This document shows, piece after piece, positions 42,423-50,159 of a stretch of DNA of 64,000 bases. The stretch's first letter is position 1; each line of letters opens with the position of its first letter. The stretch spans positions 62,001 to 126,000 of the forward strand of contig NZ_LJOD01000002.1 of NCBI RefSeq assembly GCF_001295265.1, given 5' to 3'. Below the pieces are notes generated by a model, which was not told the origin of the DNA, did not search any database, and saw only the letters and a list, made by a program, of their open reading frames with translations. This DNA comes from Chryseobacterium indologenes (GTDB lineage: Bacteria > Bacteroidota > Bacteroidia > Flavobacteriales > Weeksellaceae). The translations under genes and the position numbers were made by a program.

Positions 42423-43147
42423 TATTTTTTCTTAAATAAATTAATGCATCTTGGTGAAATGTCTTTAGAGAATTCATTTAACTGATAATCTCCCCAGACT
42501 TTTGTTCTTTCAAAACTACAATCAGCTGCGTAAGAATGGATTTCTTCCAATGAGTGAAGTTTTACTTTTTCAAAGAAATGAAAAGGTTTTCCGTCTGCCT
42601 CAAAACGAATGTCCTTGATAACGTGCCTGCCTTCGATCTTTTTAAGAATTTTAAATTCAACATCACCGCGTTTTACGGAAGCTTCAGGGATTAATGTTTT
42701 TCTTACATATTCTTCATTCAGATAGTCCAGAACAAAGTATCCTCCGGGTTTCAGGGCATTATATACAGACTGGAAGACTTTTTTATCATCATTCTCATTG
42801 TCAAAATATCCGAAACTGGTAAATAAATTGAAAACCGCATCCATAGGATCAGCATCAATTGGATTTCGCATATCATGTACATCGAAAATAAGCGTCTGGT
42901 TTTCAAATTGTTTATCAAATTCTATACTCTGTCTGGAAAGGTCAAGCCCCAGTACATCATAGCCCAGTTTATTCAGAAAAACAGAATGTCTTCCTTTTCC
43001 GCAGGCCAGATCAATGACTTTGGACGCAGGCGGGAGCTGAAGGTCTTTCGTTAATGCTGTAATAAAGTTTTCTGCTTCCGTGTAGTCTCTGTTGTTATAG
43101 AGAAGATGATAATAAGGGGTATCAAACCAAGATTCAAACCATTCCAT
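42422..43147 (-). CDS. Class I SAM-dependent methyltransferase
   Basis: A 241-residue cytoplasmic methyltransferase of the Rossmann type. The SAM-binding motif VIDLACGKGRHSVFL is near 44-58 and the acidic second strand LGLDLSRQSIE near 65-75. The substrate is unknown. The ZIP gene starts at its last base, so the two are co-translated. A minus-strand -7 element (TATTTTTG, 43152-43159) is directly upstream. Confidence 0.88.
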   Translation of the reverse strand: MEWFESWFDTPYYHLLYNNRDYTEAENFITALTKDLQLPPASKVIDLACGKGRHSVFLNKLGYDVLGLDLSRQSIEFDKQFENQTLIFDVHDMRNPIDADPMDAVFNLFTSFGYFDNENDDKKVFQSVYNALKPGGYFVLDYLNEEYVRKTLIPEASVKRGDVEFKILKKIEGRHVIKDIRFEADGKPFHFFEKVKLHSLEEIHSYAADCSFERTKVWGDYQLNEFSKDISPRCINLFKKK

Positions 43148-43151
43148 AATA

Positions 43152-43169
43152 CAAAAATAACTAAATTTG
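43152..43169. promoter_or_regulatory. Back-to-back -7 elements of two divergent genes
   Basis: Minus-strand TATTTTTG (43152-43159, methyltransferase gene) and plus-strand TAAATTTG (43162-43169, THUMP gene) lie two bases apart. Confidence 0.4.
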
Positions 43170-43284
43170 CGCTGTTAAAAGCAAAGTATTTGCACTTTGA
43201 AAGATTGACAGGCTCAATGGAATTTTAAATTCTGATAGCTAATCTTTTAATTTTTAAATCATTAAATCTTTTAGCACCTTAATT

Positions 43285-44451
43285 ATGGATACAGAAAATC
43301 TACAGATTCAGATAAAAACATTCTTCGGACTGGAGCAGATTTTAGCAGAAGAAGTCAAAAAGTTAGGCGGGAGAAAGGTAGAAGTTAAAAACAGAGCGGT
43401 TAATTGTGAGGGCGATCTTGGCTTCCTTTATAAAGTAAATTATTCAGCGAGAACAGCTTTGAAAATCTTGATCCCGATTCATGAATTTAAAGCATTTAAC
43501 CAGCATCAGTTTTATGACAGGCTCTTCAAAGTGTCCTGGGAAGAATTCATGGATGTAGACCAGTCTTTTGCCATTGATGCTACGGTGAATTCGGAAACTT
43601 TTAAGCATTCACAGTTTGTGACCCTTAAAATGAAAGATGCCATAGTAGACTATTTTCAGGATAAGTTCAGGAGGCGGCCTAATGTAGAAACAAGATCGCC
43701 GGATATTAAATTTCACCTGCATATTGATCGTGAGCTGGTTACGATTTCTTTAGATTCGTCCGGAGACGCTTTATTTAAAAGAGGATATAGAAGAGAACAG
43801 GGTGAGGCTCCTATTAATGAGGTTCTTGCCAGCGGGATGCTTCAATTGGCAGGCTGGGACGGAAAAGGAAATTTCCTTGATCCTATGTGCGGATCTGGAA
43901 CACTTTTGATTGAAGCGGCAATGATTGCGATGGATCTTCCTGCACAGACTTTCAGAAAAAGATTTGCTTTCCAGAACTGGAAAAATTATGATGCTGAATT
44001 GTTTGCCAAAATCAAAGAATTCCGTATCAACAGGGTGAAAGAATTTACCGGAAAAATTGTGGGATATGATATTGATGCCCGTATGCTGAATGCTGCAAGA
44101 ATGAATATTGAAGCAGCAGAAATGGAAGATGTGATTGAAGTAAGAAAACAGAACTTCTTTGATTCCAAAAAAGAACTTTTCCCATTACTGATGGTATTTA
44201 ATCCTCCTTATGATGAAAGAATTTCTATCAATGATGACGATTTTTACAAGAAAATAGGAGATACTTTCAAAACCCATTATCCAAACACATTGGCATGGCT
44301 GATCTCTTCCGATCTTGAAGCGGTGAAAAAGATCGGGCTTCGTCCATCCAGAAAGATTAAGCTTTTCAACGGAAAGCTGGAAACACGATTCCTGCAGTAC
44401 GAAATGTATGAGGGAACAAAAAAAATTCATAAAATTGAAAATCCTAAATAA
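43285..44451 (+). CDS. THUMP domain RNA methyltransferase (RlmL/RlmK- or TrmN-like)
   Basis: A 388-residue RNA base methyltransferase. A THUMP domain (about 40-155) binds RNA, followed by the catalytic Rossmann domain: DPMCGSGTLLIEAAM near 198-212 for SAM and the N6/N2-amino methylation motif NPPYDERI near 309-316. The NPPY motif marks an amino-group methyltransferase; whether the target is 23S rRNA guanine or tRNA is undecided. Monocistronic, with a terminator downstream and a 110-nt leader rich in word repeats (TTTTAAATTCTGATAGC). Confidence 0.92.
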   Translation: MDTENLQIQIKTFFGLEQILAEEVKKLGGRKVEVKNRAVNCEGDLGFLYKVNYSARTALKILIPIHEFKAFNQHQFYDRLFKVSWEEFMDVDQSFAIDATVNSETFKHSQFVTLKMKDAIVDYFQDKFRRRPNVETRSPDIKFHLHIDRELVTISLDSSGDALFKRGYRREQGEAPINEVLASGMLQLAGWDGKGNFLDPMCGSGTLLIEAAMIAMDLPAQTFRKRFAFQNWKNYDAELFAKIKEFRINRVKEFTGKIVGYDIDARMLNAARMNIEAAEMEDVIEVRKQNFFDSKKELFPLLMVFNPPYDERISINDDDFYKKIGDTFKTHYPNTLAWLISSDLEAVKKIGLRPSRKIKLFNGKLETRFLQYEMYEGTKKIHKIENPK

Positions 44452-44457
44452 CAGATC

Positions 44458-44483
44458 AACCTTCCATTCCGGAAGGTTTTTTT
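44458..44483 (+). terminator. Terminator of THUMP gene
   Basis: Stem AACCTTCC/GGAAGGTT, 5-nt loop, T-run. Confidence 0.85.
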
Positions 44484-44513
44484 ATTGCTTTATGACAAGA
44501 ATTTTTATTTTTG
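44484..44513 (+). promoter_or_regulatory. Promoter of frameshifted membrane gene
   Basis: ATTG (44484-44487), 18-nt spacer, TATTTTTG (44506-44513): an intact promoter pattern 19 nt before a gene that is now broken. Confidence 0.6.
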
Positions 44514-44531
44514 TCTAAATTCAAATACACA

Positions 44532-44937
44532 ATGGCCCTGAATTTTTTGAACGTTATAGACTTTATATCGAATCTTATTTCACTGGGAAAAACATCATCA
44601 TCATCCGATTATCATTATGATGAGATGACCAACCTAATAAGAATAGAAAAGTAAAATATCTTACGGAAAAAGCCAGTGTTGCTTTTGTAGTTGCAGCTTC
44701 TGTATTGCTGTTTTTTGTTTTTAAAGATCCGTTCCCGCCGGAAAACTACAGCCAGACCCTGTTGCTTAACTGATGGGGATTGCGGTTTCTGGCATCCTGT
44801 TTTTTATTTTATCTATTGCAGGGCTTTATTATTTTAAAAGTCTGTTCAGGCTGCTTCTTTTCAGTGGTTCGGTGATCTTGTTTTTATTTCACTGGTACTG
44901 TGTATTTACTTTAAATCCGGTCTGTTTGTTTCAATAA
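44532..44937 (+). pseudogene. Frameshifted small membrane protein gene
   Basis: A gene broken by two frame changes. Frame 1 gives MALNFLNVIDFISNLISL and on to a TAA at 44652. One base off, the next frame reads on from KYLTEKASVAFVVAASVLLFF to KDPFPPENYSQTLLL and meets a TGA at 44771-44773 overlapping an ATG (TGATG). The third frame continues as MGIAVSGILFFILSIAGLYYF to a stop at 44937. Both shifts are of the same sense (one base missing each), in a GAAAAG run and near CTTAAC. Joined, it would be a protein of about 130 residues with three membrane segments. No family is recognised. It may be true decay, or a sequencing error. Confidence 0.6.
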
Positions 44938-44960
44938 AAAAGCTCCCTGAAAAAGGAGCT
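44936..44960 (-). terminator. Terminator of surface-protein gene at 45000
   Basis: Stem AGCTCC/GGAGCT with an A-run that becomes T on the minus strand. Confidence 0.7.
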
Positions 44961-44999
44961 TAAGTATTGTAAAAGCCGGTTTTCAGTCCGGTATTATTT

Positions 45000-45923
45000 C
45001 TATAGAGTTGTTTTGGTAAACATCTGAACAGACATATATCCTCTTCCCCAGTTAAAATTCGGATCCGAAGTAGCCCACATGTTAAATCTGATGGTTGAAG
45101 TATCTGCAGTAGGTTCTACATAGCCATTTAAGGCATAAACTACATTAATTGGAGTAGCTGTATTATTAACAACAGTATCACCTACCGTAGCATTTACTGA
45201 GGCCATTCTTGATGCTACTCCCGTTGAAATGGCAGGAACCGTATATTTTCTTGATCCCGCCGGAAGTTCAGCTCCGTTTTTCAAAAATCTTATTCCAAAA
45301 TATCCCCCGAAGTTAGTTGATAGGGTAGTAGTACCTATAGGGACACTATAAGTAGTAACCAGCTTAGCCTGGGTAAATGCAGGAACAGTGATGGTAATAT
45401 TTAATCCTAAATTGAGGTTATTTATGGTAGTTCCTGCTGTAACGGCCTGGTCAACAGGGGCGGCTGCCGTGATGTCAAATACGTTATCAAGCCTCCAGGC
45501 TGTTTTATCACGCTGCTGATAGGTGATCCATTGCGGAGCTGCAGGAGTTCCGTAATTGGTATAAAAACCTTCTTCCATATTTACTGTAACATTGGTATTG
45601 TAAACAATAAGGCCTTTGGCTGGTGAAGGAATGGTTACGCCGTCTGTAGGAGTTGATAAGCTGACACGTGGAATCAGCATTCCTTTATTGGTAGCATCAA
45701 CCTGAAATTTAGCCGAAGCATCCGGTGTTATTGTTCCCAAGGCTGCGGATCCTGATGAGGTAACAATGAAATCGTTGGCTGTCTGGGCCGGGGTAGGAGA
45801 TGCTGCATTGTCCTTGTTCCCGTCCACATGAAATGTTCCGCTGGGATTATTTGTTCCTATTCCCACTTGCGCGTATGAGAAAATGCTGAAAGCCAATACG
45901 ATAGGTATTAAATTTGTTTTCAT
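45000..45923 (-). CDS. Secreted surface protein, QVGIGTNNPSGTFHVDG type
   Basis: A 307-residue exported protein. The signal peptide ends in FSYAQ near 19, followed by the opening VGIGTNNPSGTFHVDG that is common in Flavobacteriia surface proteins. The rest is Thr/Ala/Asn-rich beta-type sequence with no catalytic motif and no C-terminal T9SS domain of the usual kind; it ends in WGRGYMSVQMFTKTTL. The role may be in adhesion or as a tail-fibre-like stalk (inferred). A standalone gene with a terminator; no consensus -7 element was found upstream. Confidence 0.75.
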   Translation of the reverse strand: MKTNLIPIVLAFSIFSYAQVGIGTNNPSGTFHVDGNKDNAASPTPAQTANDFIVTSSGSAALGTITPDASAKFQVDATNKGMLIPRVSLSTPTDGVTIPSPAKGLIVYNTNVTVNMEEGFYTNYGTPAAPQWITYQQRDKTAWRLDNVFDITAAAPVDQAVTAGTTINNLNLGLNITITVPAFTQAKLVTTYSVPIGTTTLSTNFGGYFGIRFLKNGAELPAGSRKYTVPAISTGVASRMASVNATVGDTVVNNTATPINVVYALNGYVEPTADTSTIRFNMWATSDPNFNWGRGYMSVQMFTKTTL

Positions 45924-46079
45924 AGATTGTACTTTTGATTGAGAATATTTAAAATTAAGGATTATTCGCGGATTTCCAGCAATAATTAATCCATAATGTA
46001 TGAATTATATTTTGAGTTAATTGTTTAAAGATATTTTTTGTAATGATTAAAAAAATCTTGGATAATCTAGGGCAAAGTG

Positions 46080-46111
46080 TTTGCGGATTCTTTTATGAAT
46101 AAGTAATTTTG
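46080..46111 (+). promoter_or_regulatory. Promoter of glycosyltransferase gene
   Basis: TTTG (46080-46083), 20-nt spacer, TAATTTTG (46104-46111). The start codon is only 13 nt downstream, so the mRNA leader would be about 7 nt. Confidence 0.5.
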
Positions 46112-46124
46112 AAAAATTTTTAAT

Positions 46125-47129
46125 TTGAAGCCTACTATTTCCATTGTCGTTGCTATTTTCAACCGGAAAGATGAACTTTTCGAGCTGTTGAATTCTCTGT
46201 CTCATCAGACGGATAAAGAGTTTGAAGTTATTATTGTAGATGACGGATCCTTTGTTGATCTTAAGCCTACAATACATAATTTTGAGGAGATGCTGGATAT
46301 TAAATACTTTCGTAAAGACAATTCAGGACCTGGCCTTACCAGAAATTACGGAGCAAAGAGGGCACAGAATGACTGGCTGCTTTTTGTAGACAGTGATGTG
46401 ATTGTAGAGAAAGATTACATTGAGAATATCAAAAAAGACATTGAAACCATTCCGTGCGATGCATTCGGGGGAGCTGATAAGGCTCATAAAGGTTTTAATC
46501 TGATGCAGAAAGCTATTTCTTATTCCATGACATCTGTATTTACAACCGGGGGAATAAGAGGGAGCAAAAAATCTGTTTCCAAATTCCAGCCAAGAAGCTT
46601 TAACATGGGGGTGAAGAAATCTGTTTTTGAAAAAGTAGGTGGTTTTTCTGAAATGAGAATAGGTGAGGATCCGGATTTATCAATGACCCTTTGGGAAAAC
46701 GGTTTCACAACCGCTTTTTTTGATGATATAGCTGTTTATCATAAACGCAGGGTTGATTTCGGGAAATTTTCCAAGCAGGTCTACCAGTTTGGCTGTGCAA
46801 GACCCATCCTTAATCAAAGACATCCGAATTACGTGAAAATATCCTTCGCTTTTCCTACCCTGTTTCTTTTAGGGTATATTTTAGGCTTTCTGGAGTATAT
46901 TTTTATGAGAAGGGGAATCGTTCTTGCGTTTTACGGACTGTATACTTTTATGGTACTTTTTCACGCACTGATTGTTACCCGAAACATAAGCATTGCCGGC
47001 ATGGCGGTAATTTCTACCTATATTCAGATGTTTTCTTACGGGTATGGCTTTTTAAAATCCTGGGTACTGCTGAATATTTTCAGAATGAAGCCTGAAGACG
47101 CTTTCCCTAAACATTTCCATAGAAAATAA
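46125..47129 (+). CDS. Glycosyltransferase family 2, membrane-associated
   Basis: A 334-residue GT-A fold transferase for surface sugars or lipids. The nucleotide-sugar binding start ISIVVAIFNRKDEL is at 5-18, the DDG motif VDDGS near 38 and a DxD motif VDSD near 88-91. The acceptor-side EDPDLS block is near 185. Two to three hydrophobic segments in the last 90 residues anchor it in the membrane. Start is TTG at 46125: no in-frame ATG lies before the conserved region and an in-frame TGA is 13 nt upstream. The substrate is unknown. Monocistronic, with a weak terminator at about 47127-47156. Confidence 0.87.
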   Translation: MKPTISIVVAIFNRKDELFELLNSLSHQTDKEFEVIIVDDGSFVDLKPTIHNFEEMLDIKYFRKDNSGPGLTRNYGAKRAQNDWLLFVDSDVIVEKDYIENIKKDIETIPCDAFGGADKAHKGFNLMQKAISYSMTSVFTTGGIRGSKKSVSKFQPRSFNMGVKKSVFEKVGGFSEMRIGEDPDLSMTLWENGFTTAFFDDIAVYHKRRVDFGKFSKQVYQFGCARPILNQRHPNYVKISFAFPTLFLLGYILGFLEYIFMRRGIVLAFYGLYTFMVLFHALIVTRNISIAGMAVISTYIQMFSYGYGFLKSWVLLNIFRMKPEDAFPKHFHRK

Positions 47130-47156
47130 AAGCTGCCGGAAATCCCGACAGCCTTT
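47127..47156 (+). terminator. Weak terminator of glycosyltransferase gene
   Basis: Imperfect stem GCTGCCGG/CCGACAGC with one mismatch, short T stretch. Confidence 0.4.
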
Positions 47157-47167
47157 GTAACAATAAA

Positions 47168-48394
47168 TTAAGATATGAATATGGTTTCATGGTTGAGAAC
47201 ACCTGTTTTCAGCATGCATTCCCGCATTTTTTGATAAGTTCTCTCTATATCCTGATCCAGACCGATCGAGAATCTGATCAGGCCATCTGATATTCCCATA
47301 GCCTCACGTTCTTCCTCAGGAATTTCTGATGAAGTAGAACTTCCGGAACACGAGAACAATGTTTTGTAGAACCCTAAGCTCACAGCCAGGTATCCTAGAT
47401 TTTCCTGCTGCATCATTTCCATGAGCTCGTTGGCTTTGTCGGTTGTTCCCGCATCTAATGTCAGCAGTCCGCCGAATCCGTAATCTTCATGCATCATGCT
47501 TTTCATTAATTCATGATCCTTATGAGAGGCCAGTCCCGGGTAAGATACCTTTAATCCGTCTTTTTCAAATCTTTCAGCAAGGTACATGGCATTGTGGCTG
47601 TGCTGTTTCATTCTGATGTGGAGTGTTCTCAGGTTCTTCAGGATACTGGCAGAACGGAAACTGTCCATCGTAGGGCCAAGAAGCATACAGGCTCCGTTAT
47701 TTACATTCTTAGTATCATTGATGAATTCCTGAGTACCGCAGTATACACCGCCAACAGTATCGCTGCTTCCGTTGATGAATTTAGTAAGGCTGTGAATCAC
47801 AATATCCGCACCCAGTAATTTAGGTGAAACGGAAAGAGGAGAGAAGGTATTGTCCACAATCAGCTGTAAACCGTGTTTTTTACAGATTTCAGAGAGTTTT
47901 CTCAGGTCTGCAACCTCCAGAAGCGGATTGCTTACGCTTTCACAATAGATAATTTTAGTATTTGGCTTTATGGAGTTTTCGATAGACTCAAAATTGCTGA
48001 TGTCTACGAAAGTGGTTTCAATATTGAAAGGAGGCAGGAAATTCTTTAAAAAAGCATAAGTTCCTCCATAAATAGTTCTGCTGGAAATAATATGATCACC
48101 ACTTTTACAGATTTGCATCAAAACAGAAGTAATTGCTCCCATTCCGGATGCGGTAACATTGGCTGCTTCGGTGTTTTCCATTTTAGCCAGTGCCTGGGCA
48201 AGATAAAGGTTCATCGGAGATGAATGTCTTGAATATAAATAACATCCTTCCGCATTCCCTTCAAAAGTATCAAACATGGTTTTTGCAGAAAGAAAAGTAT
48301 AGGTAGAGCTGTCTGAAATTGACGGATTTACTCCCCCGAATTCACCAAAATACTGAAGATCCTGGATCTCATTGGCCGCATTGAAATTTTCCAT
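47168..48394 (-). CDS. PLP-dependent Cys/Met metabolism enzyme (methionine gamma-lyase-like)
   Basis: A 408-residue fold-type I PLP enzyme of the trans-sulfuration family, probably cleaving or building sulfur amino acids in the cytoplasm. The lysine that binds PLP is in HSLTKFING near 206-213. SRHSSPMN near 56-63 and VDNTFSPLS near 180-188 are family blocks. Whether it is a methionine gamma-lyase, cystathionine lyase or synthase is not decidable by reading. It is divergent from an Lrp regulator across a 157-nt spacer with a paired AATATAAAT motif, suggesting Lrp control. Confidence 0.88.
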   Translation of the reverse strand: MENFNAANEIQDLQYFGEFGGVNPSISDSSTYTFLSAKTMFDTFEGNAEGCYLYSRHSSPMNLYLAQALAKMENTEAANVTASGMGAITSVLMQICKSGDHIISSRTIYGGTYAFLKNFLPPFNIETTFVDISNFESIENSIKPNTKIIYCESVSNPLLEVADLRKLSEICKKHGLQLIVDNTFSPLSVSPKLLGADIVIHSLTKFINGSSDTVGGVYCGTQEFINDTKNVNNGACMLLGPTMDSFRSASILKNLRTLHIRMKQHSHNAMYLAERFEKDGLKVSYPGLASHKDHELMKSMMHEDYGFGGLLTLDAGTTDKANELMEMMQQENLGYLAVSLGFYKTLFSCSGSSTSSEIPEEEREAMGISDGLIRFSIGLDQDIERTYQKMRECMLKTGVLNHETIFIS

Positions 48395-48447
48395 AAGCTT
48401 TAGGTTTTATTGATGGTCTAAATATGCTTTGTTTTCAGAATTATTAC

Positions 48448-48477
48448 AATATAAATTTAAATTTGTAGAATATAAAT
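48448..48477 (+). promoter_or_regulatory. Candidate Lrp operator (two AATATAAAT boxes, 21 bp apart)
   Basis: Exact AATATAAAT copies at 48448-48456 and 48469-48477, two helical turns apart, in the divergent spacer between the PLP enzyme and Lrp genes. Confidence 0.35.
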
Positions 48478-48490
48478 CTATTATTTGCGT

Positions 48491-48520
48491 TTTGATTAGA
48501 AAATATGTTTGTTATCTTTG
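48491..48520 (+). promoter_or_regulatory. Promoter of Lrp gene
   Basis: TTTG (48491-48494), 18-nt spacer, TATCTTTG (48513-48520): full promoter pattern, about 25 nt leader. Confidence 0.75.
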
Positions 48521-48551
48521 AAAATGTTAAACTTTTTCCAAAAAAACATCT

Positions 48552-49010
48552 ATGAATTTTGATGAAACAGATAAAAAACTGCTCCTGTTACTGCAGGAAG
48601 ACTGTAAGCAAACAACCAAAGAGCTGTCTTACAAGCTTGGTCTCTCTGTTACTGCTGTATATGAACGGGTAAGAAAACTGGAAAATCTGGGCGTGATTTC
48701 AAAATATGTAGCTCTCCTTGACCGCAATAAAGTAAACCGGGATTTCATTGTCCTGTGTCATATAAAACTAACGCAGCACAAAAAGGAATTTGTAATGCAG
48801 TTTGAAAAGGAAATTATGAATCTTAATGAAGTTACAGAATGTTTCCATGTAAGCGGGGATTATGATTACATCCTCAAAATAGGGGTGAGAGATATGCAGG
48901 ACTACAGAAATTTTATGCTGACCAAATTGACGGCATTACAGCATATTGCAAGCACCCACAGCTCATTTATGATCTCTGAGGTGAAAAATACAACGGCTAT
49001 TGAACTTTAA
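48552..49010 (+). CDS. Lrp/AsnC family transcriptional regulator
   Basis: A 152-residue feast/famine regulator. The N-terminal HTH (about 5-60, with DCKQTTKELSYKLGLSVTAV) is followed by the RAM ligand-binding domain with HVSGDYDYILKIGVRD near 98-113. It probably senses an amino acid and regulates the divergent sulfur amino-acid enzyme gene; both the ligand and target are inferred from position. The next gene (bestrophin) converges 5 nt away. Confidence 0.93.
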   Translation: MNFDETDKKLLLLLQEDCKQTTKELSYKLGLSVTAVYERVRKLENLGVISKYVALLDRNKVNRDFIVLCHIKLTQHKKEFVMQFEKEIMNLNEVTECFHVSGDYDYILKIGVRDMQDYRNFMLTKLTALQHIASTHSSFMISEVKNTTAIEL

Positions 49011-49015
49011 TCCGG

Positions 49016-50044
49016 TTAAATTAAAACTCCGTGTTTTGATGCAATAGGCTCGGGAAGATCAGTTTCTCCGCCCATCTGAAGAAGATCAATTTCAATGGTT
49101 CTGCATATCGAAAGCATTGGAACATCAAACATCAACCCGGCGAAAGGGTTCTCCGAATAATCTCCCACCAGTTCCATAATGATATAAATCCATCCGATGA
49201 TGATACAGAAAGGAATAGACGCCCATATTCCGAAGTCTCCCAGCTTGGCAAACTCATTAACCAATCCCAGAGGGAGCAGCATAATAAAAAGAATATTAAA
49301 GACAAATGCGGTGCTGGCGAACTGTCTGGGTGAAGGGAATTTTTTGATTCTTTCAGCCTGGCCCTGGAAAGCATAGAATTCATTTAGGCAGGTTTGCAGC
49401 TGCATCTGGTTGAATTCCGTAATGGCGTTCATGTTTTTTAACTCATTGATGTCTTTTGCCTGCTGAGAGTTCAGATAAGTGGCAAAGTTTTTATAGTTAT
49501 CTTTAAGTTCATATTCTTCTTCTGAAAGGTATTTATGAAGGAAAATAGGGGCTCTTCCGTAATCGGGAAATCCTGCTTTAATCAGTCTGTTTCTTCTCAG
49601 GTTGATATTTCCGAATTTATTTTCCGAGCTGATATGTTCCCATTCAGTAGGAATCAGAAGCTGCTCACGAAAAGTATACAGCCATGCAATATGACGGTAA
49701 ACGATTCTTCTTTTCCGATCTTCCAGATCAAAGGATCCTATTTCTTCATTTTGAGTATTGAAAGCATAGACCATAGAAGCAAAAGACCGGCTGGAATTCA
49801 CAATACCGCCCCAAATCTTTCTGGCTTCCCAAAGCCTGTCGTAGGCCTGATTGTTTTTAAAACCTACTAAAAAGGCCTCAGCCGTACCAATCAGGGCTAC
49901 CGGAACCCAGGGTATAATCATCCATTGCCAATTGAAAAAATAAAAAAGAACAGCGATCAGGGTACACCATATGCTGATCAGGATCAGATGAGCGCCGGAT
50001 AAATTGAGAACCTGCCTGTAATTGACATATTTCGTTGTGATCAT
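49016..50044 (-). CDS. Bestrophin family (YneE/UPF0187) membrane protein
   Basis: A 342-residue bestrophin-like inner-membrane protein; bacterial members form pentameric ion channels. Hydrophobic segments are near 20-45, 46-70, 215-245 and 250-270, with the GNNQAYDRLWEARKIWG-like block (core NNQAYDRLWEARKIWG, 72-87) of the family. The open frame extends upstream to 50257, but that part is antisense to the E1 gene end and adds no family sequence, so MITTKYVNYRQV at 50044 is the start. Ion selectivity is unknown. It lies after a terminator, so it is probably transcribed by itself. Confidence 0.88.
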   Translation of the reverse strand: MITTKYVNYRQVLNLSGAHLILISIWCTLIAVLFYFFNWQWMIIPWVPVALIGTAEAFLVGFKNNQAYDRLWEARKIWGGIVNSSRSFASMVYAFNTQNEEIGSFDLEDRKRRIVYRHIAWLYTFREQLLIPTEWEHISSENKFGNINLRRNRLIKAGFPDYGRAPIFLHKYLSEEEYELKDNYKNFATYLNSQQAKDINELKNMNAITEFNQMQLQTCLNEFYAFQGQAERIKKFPSPRQFASTAFVFNILFIMLLPLGLVNEFAKLGDFGIWASIPFCIIIGWIYIIMELVGDYSENPFAGLMFDVPMLSICRTIEIDLLQMGGETDLPEPIASKHGVLI

Positions 50045-50123
50045 AATGCTTCTGAAAATTTGATGTGCATATAAACAAAATGGATACCAAAAACGAGGCA
50101 CCCTTCTGTTTATTAAAATTAAT

Positions 50124-50152
50124 AAAAAAAACCTCTGATTTTTCAGAGGTTT
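50124..50152 (-). terminator. Terminator of E1 dehydrogenase gene
   Basis: Stem AAACCTCTGA/TCAGAGGTTT with 4-nt loop and T-run on the minus strand. Confidence 0.85.
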
Positions 50153-50159
50153 CAAATAT

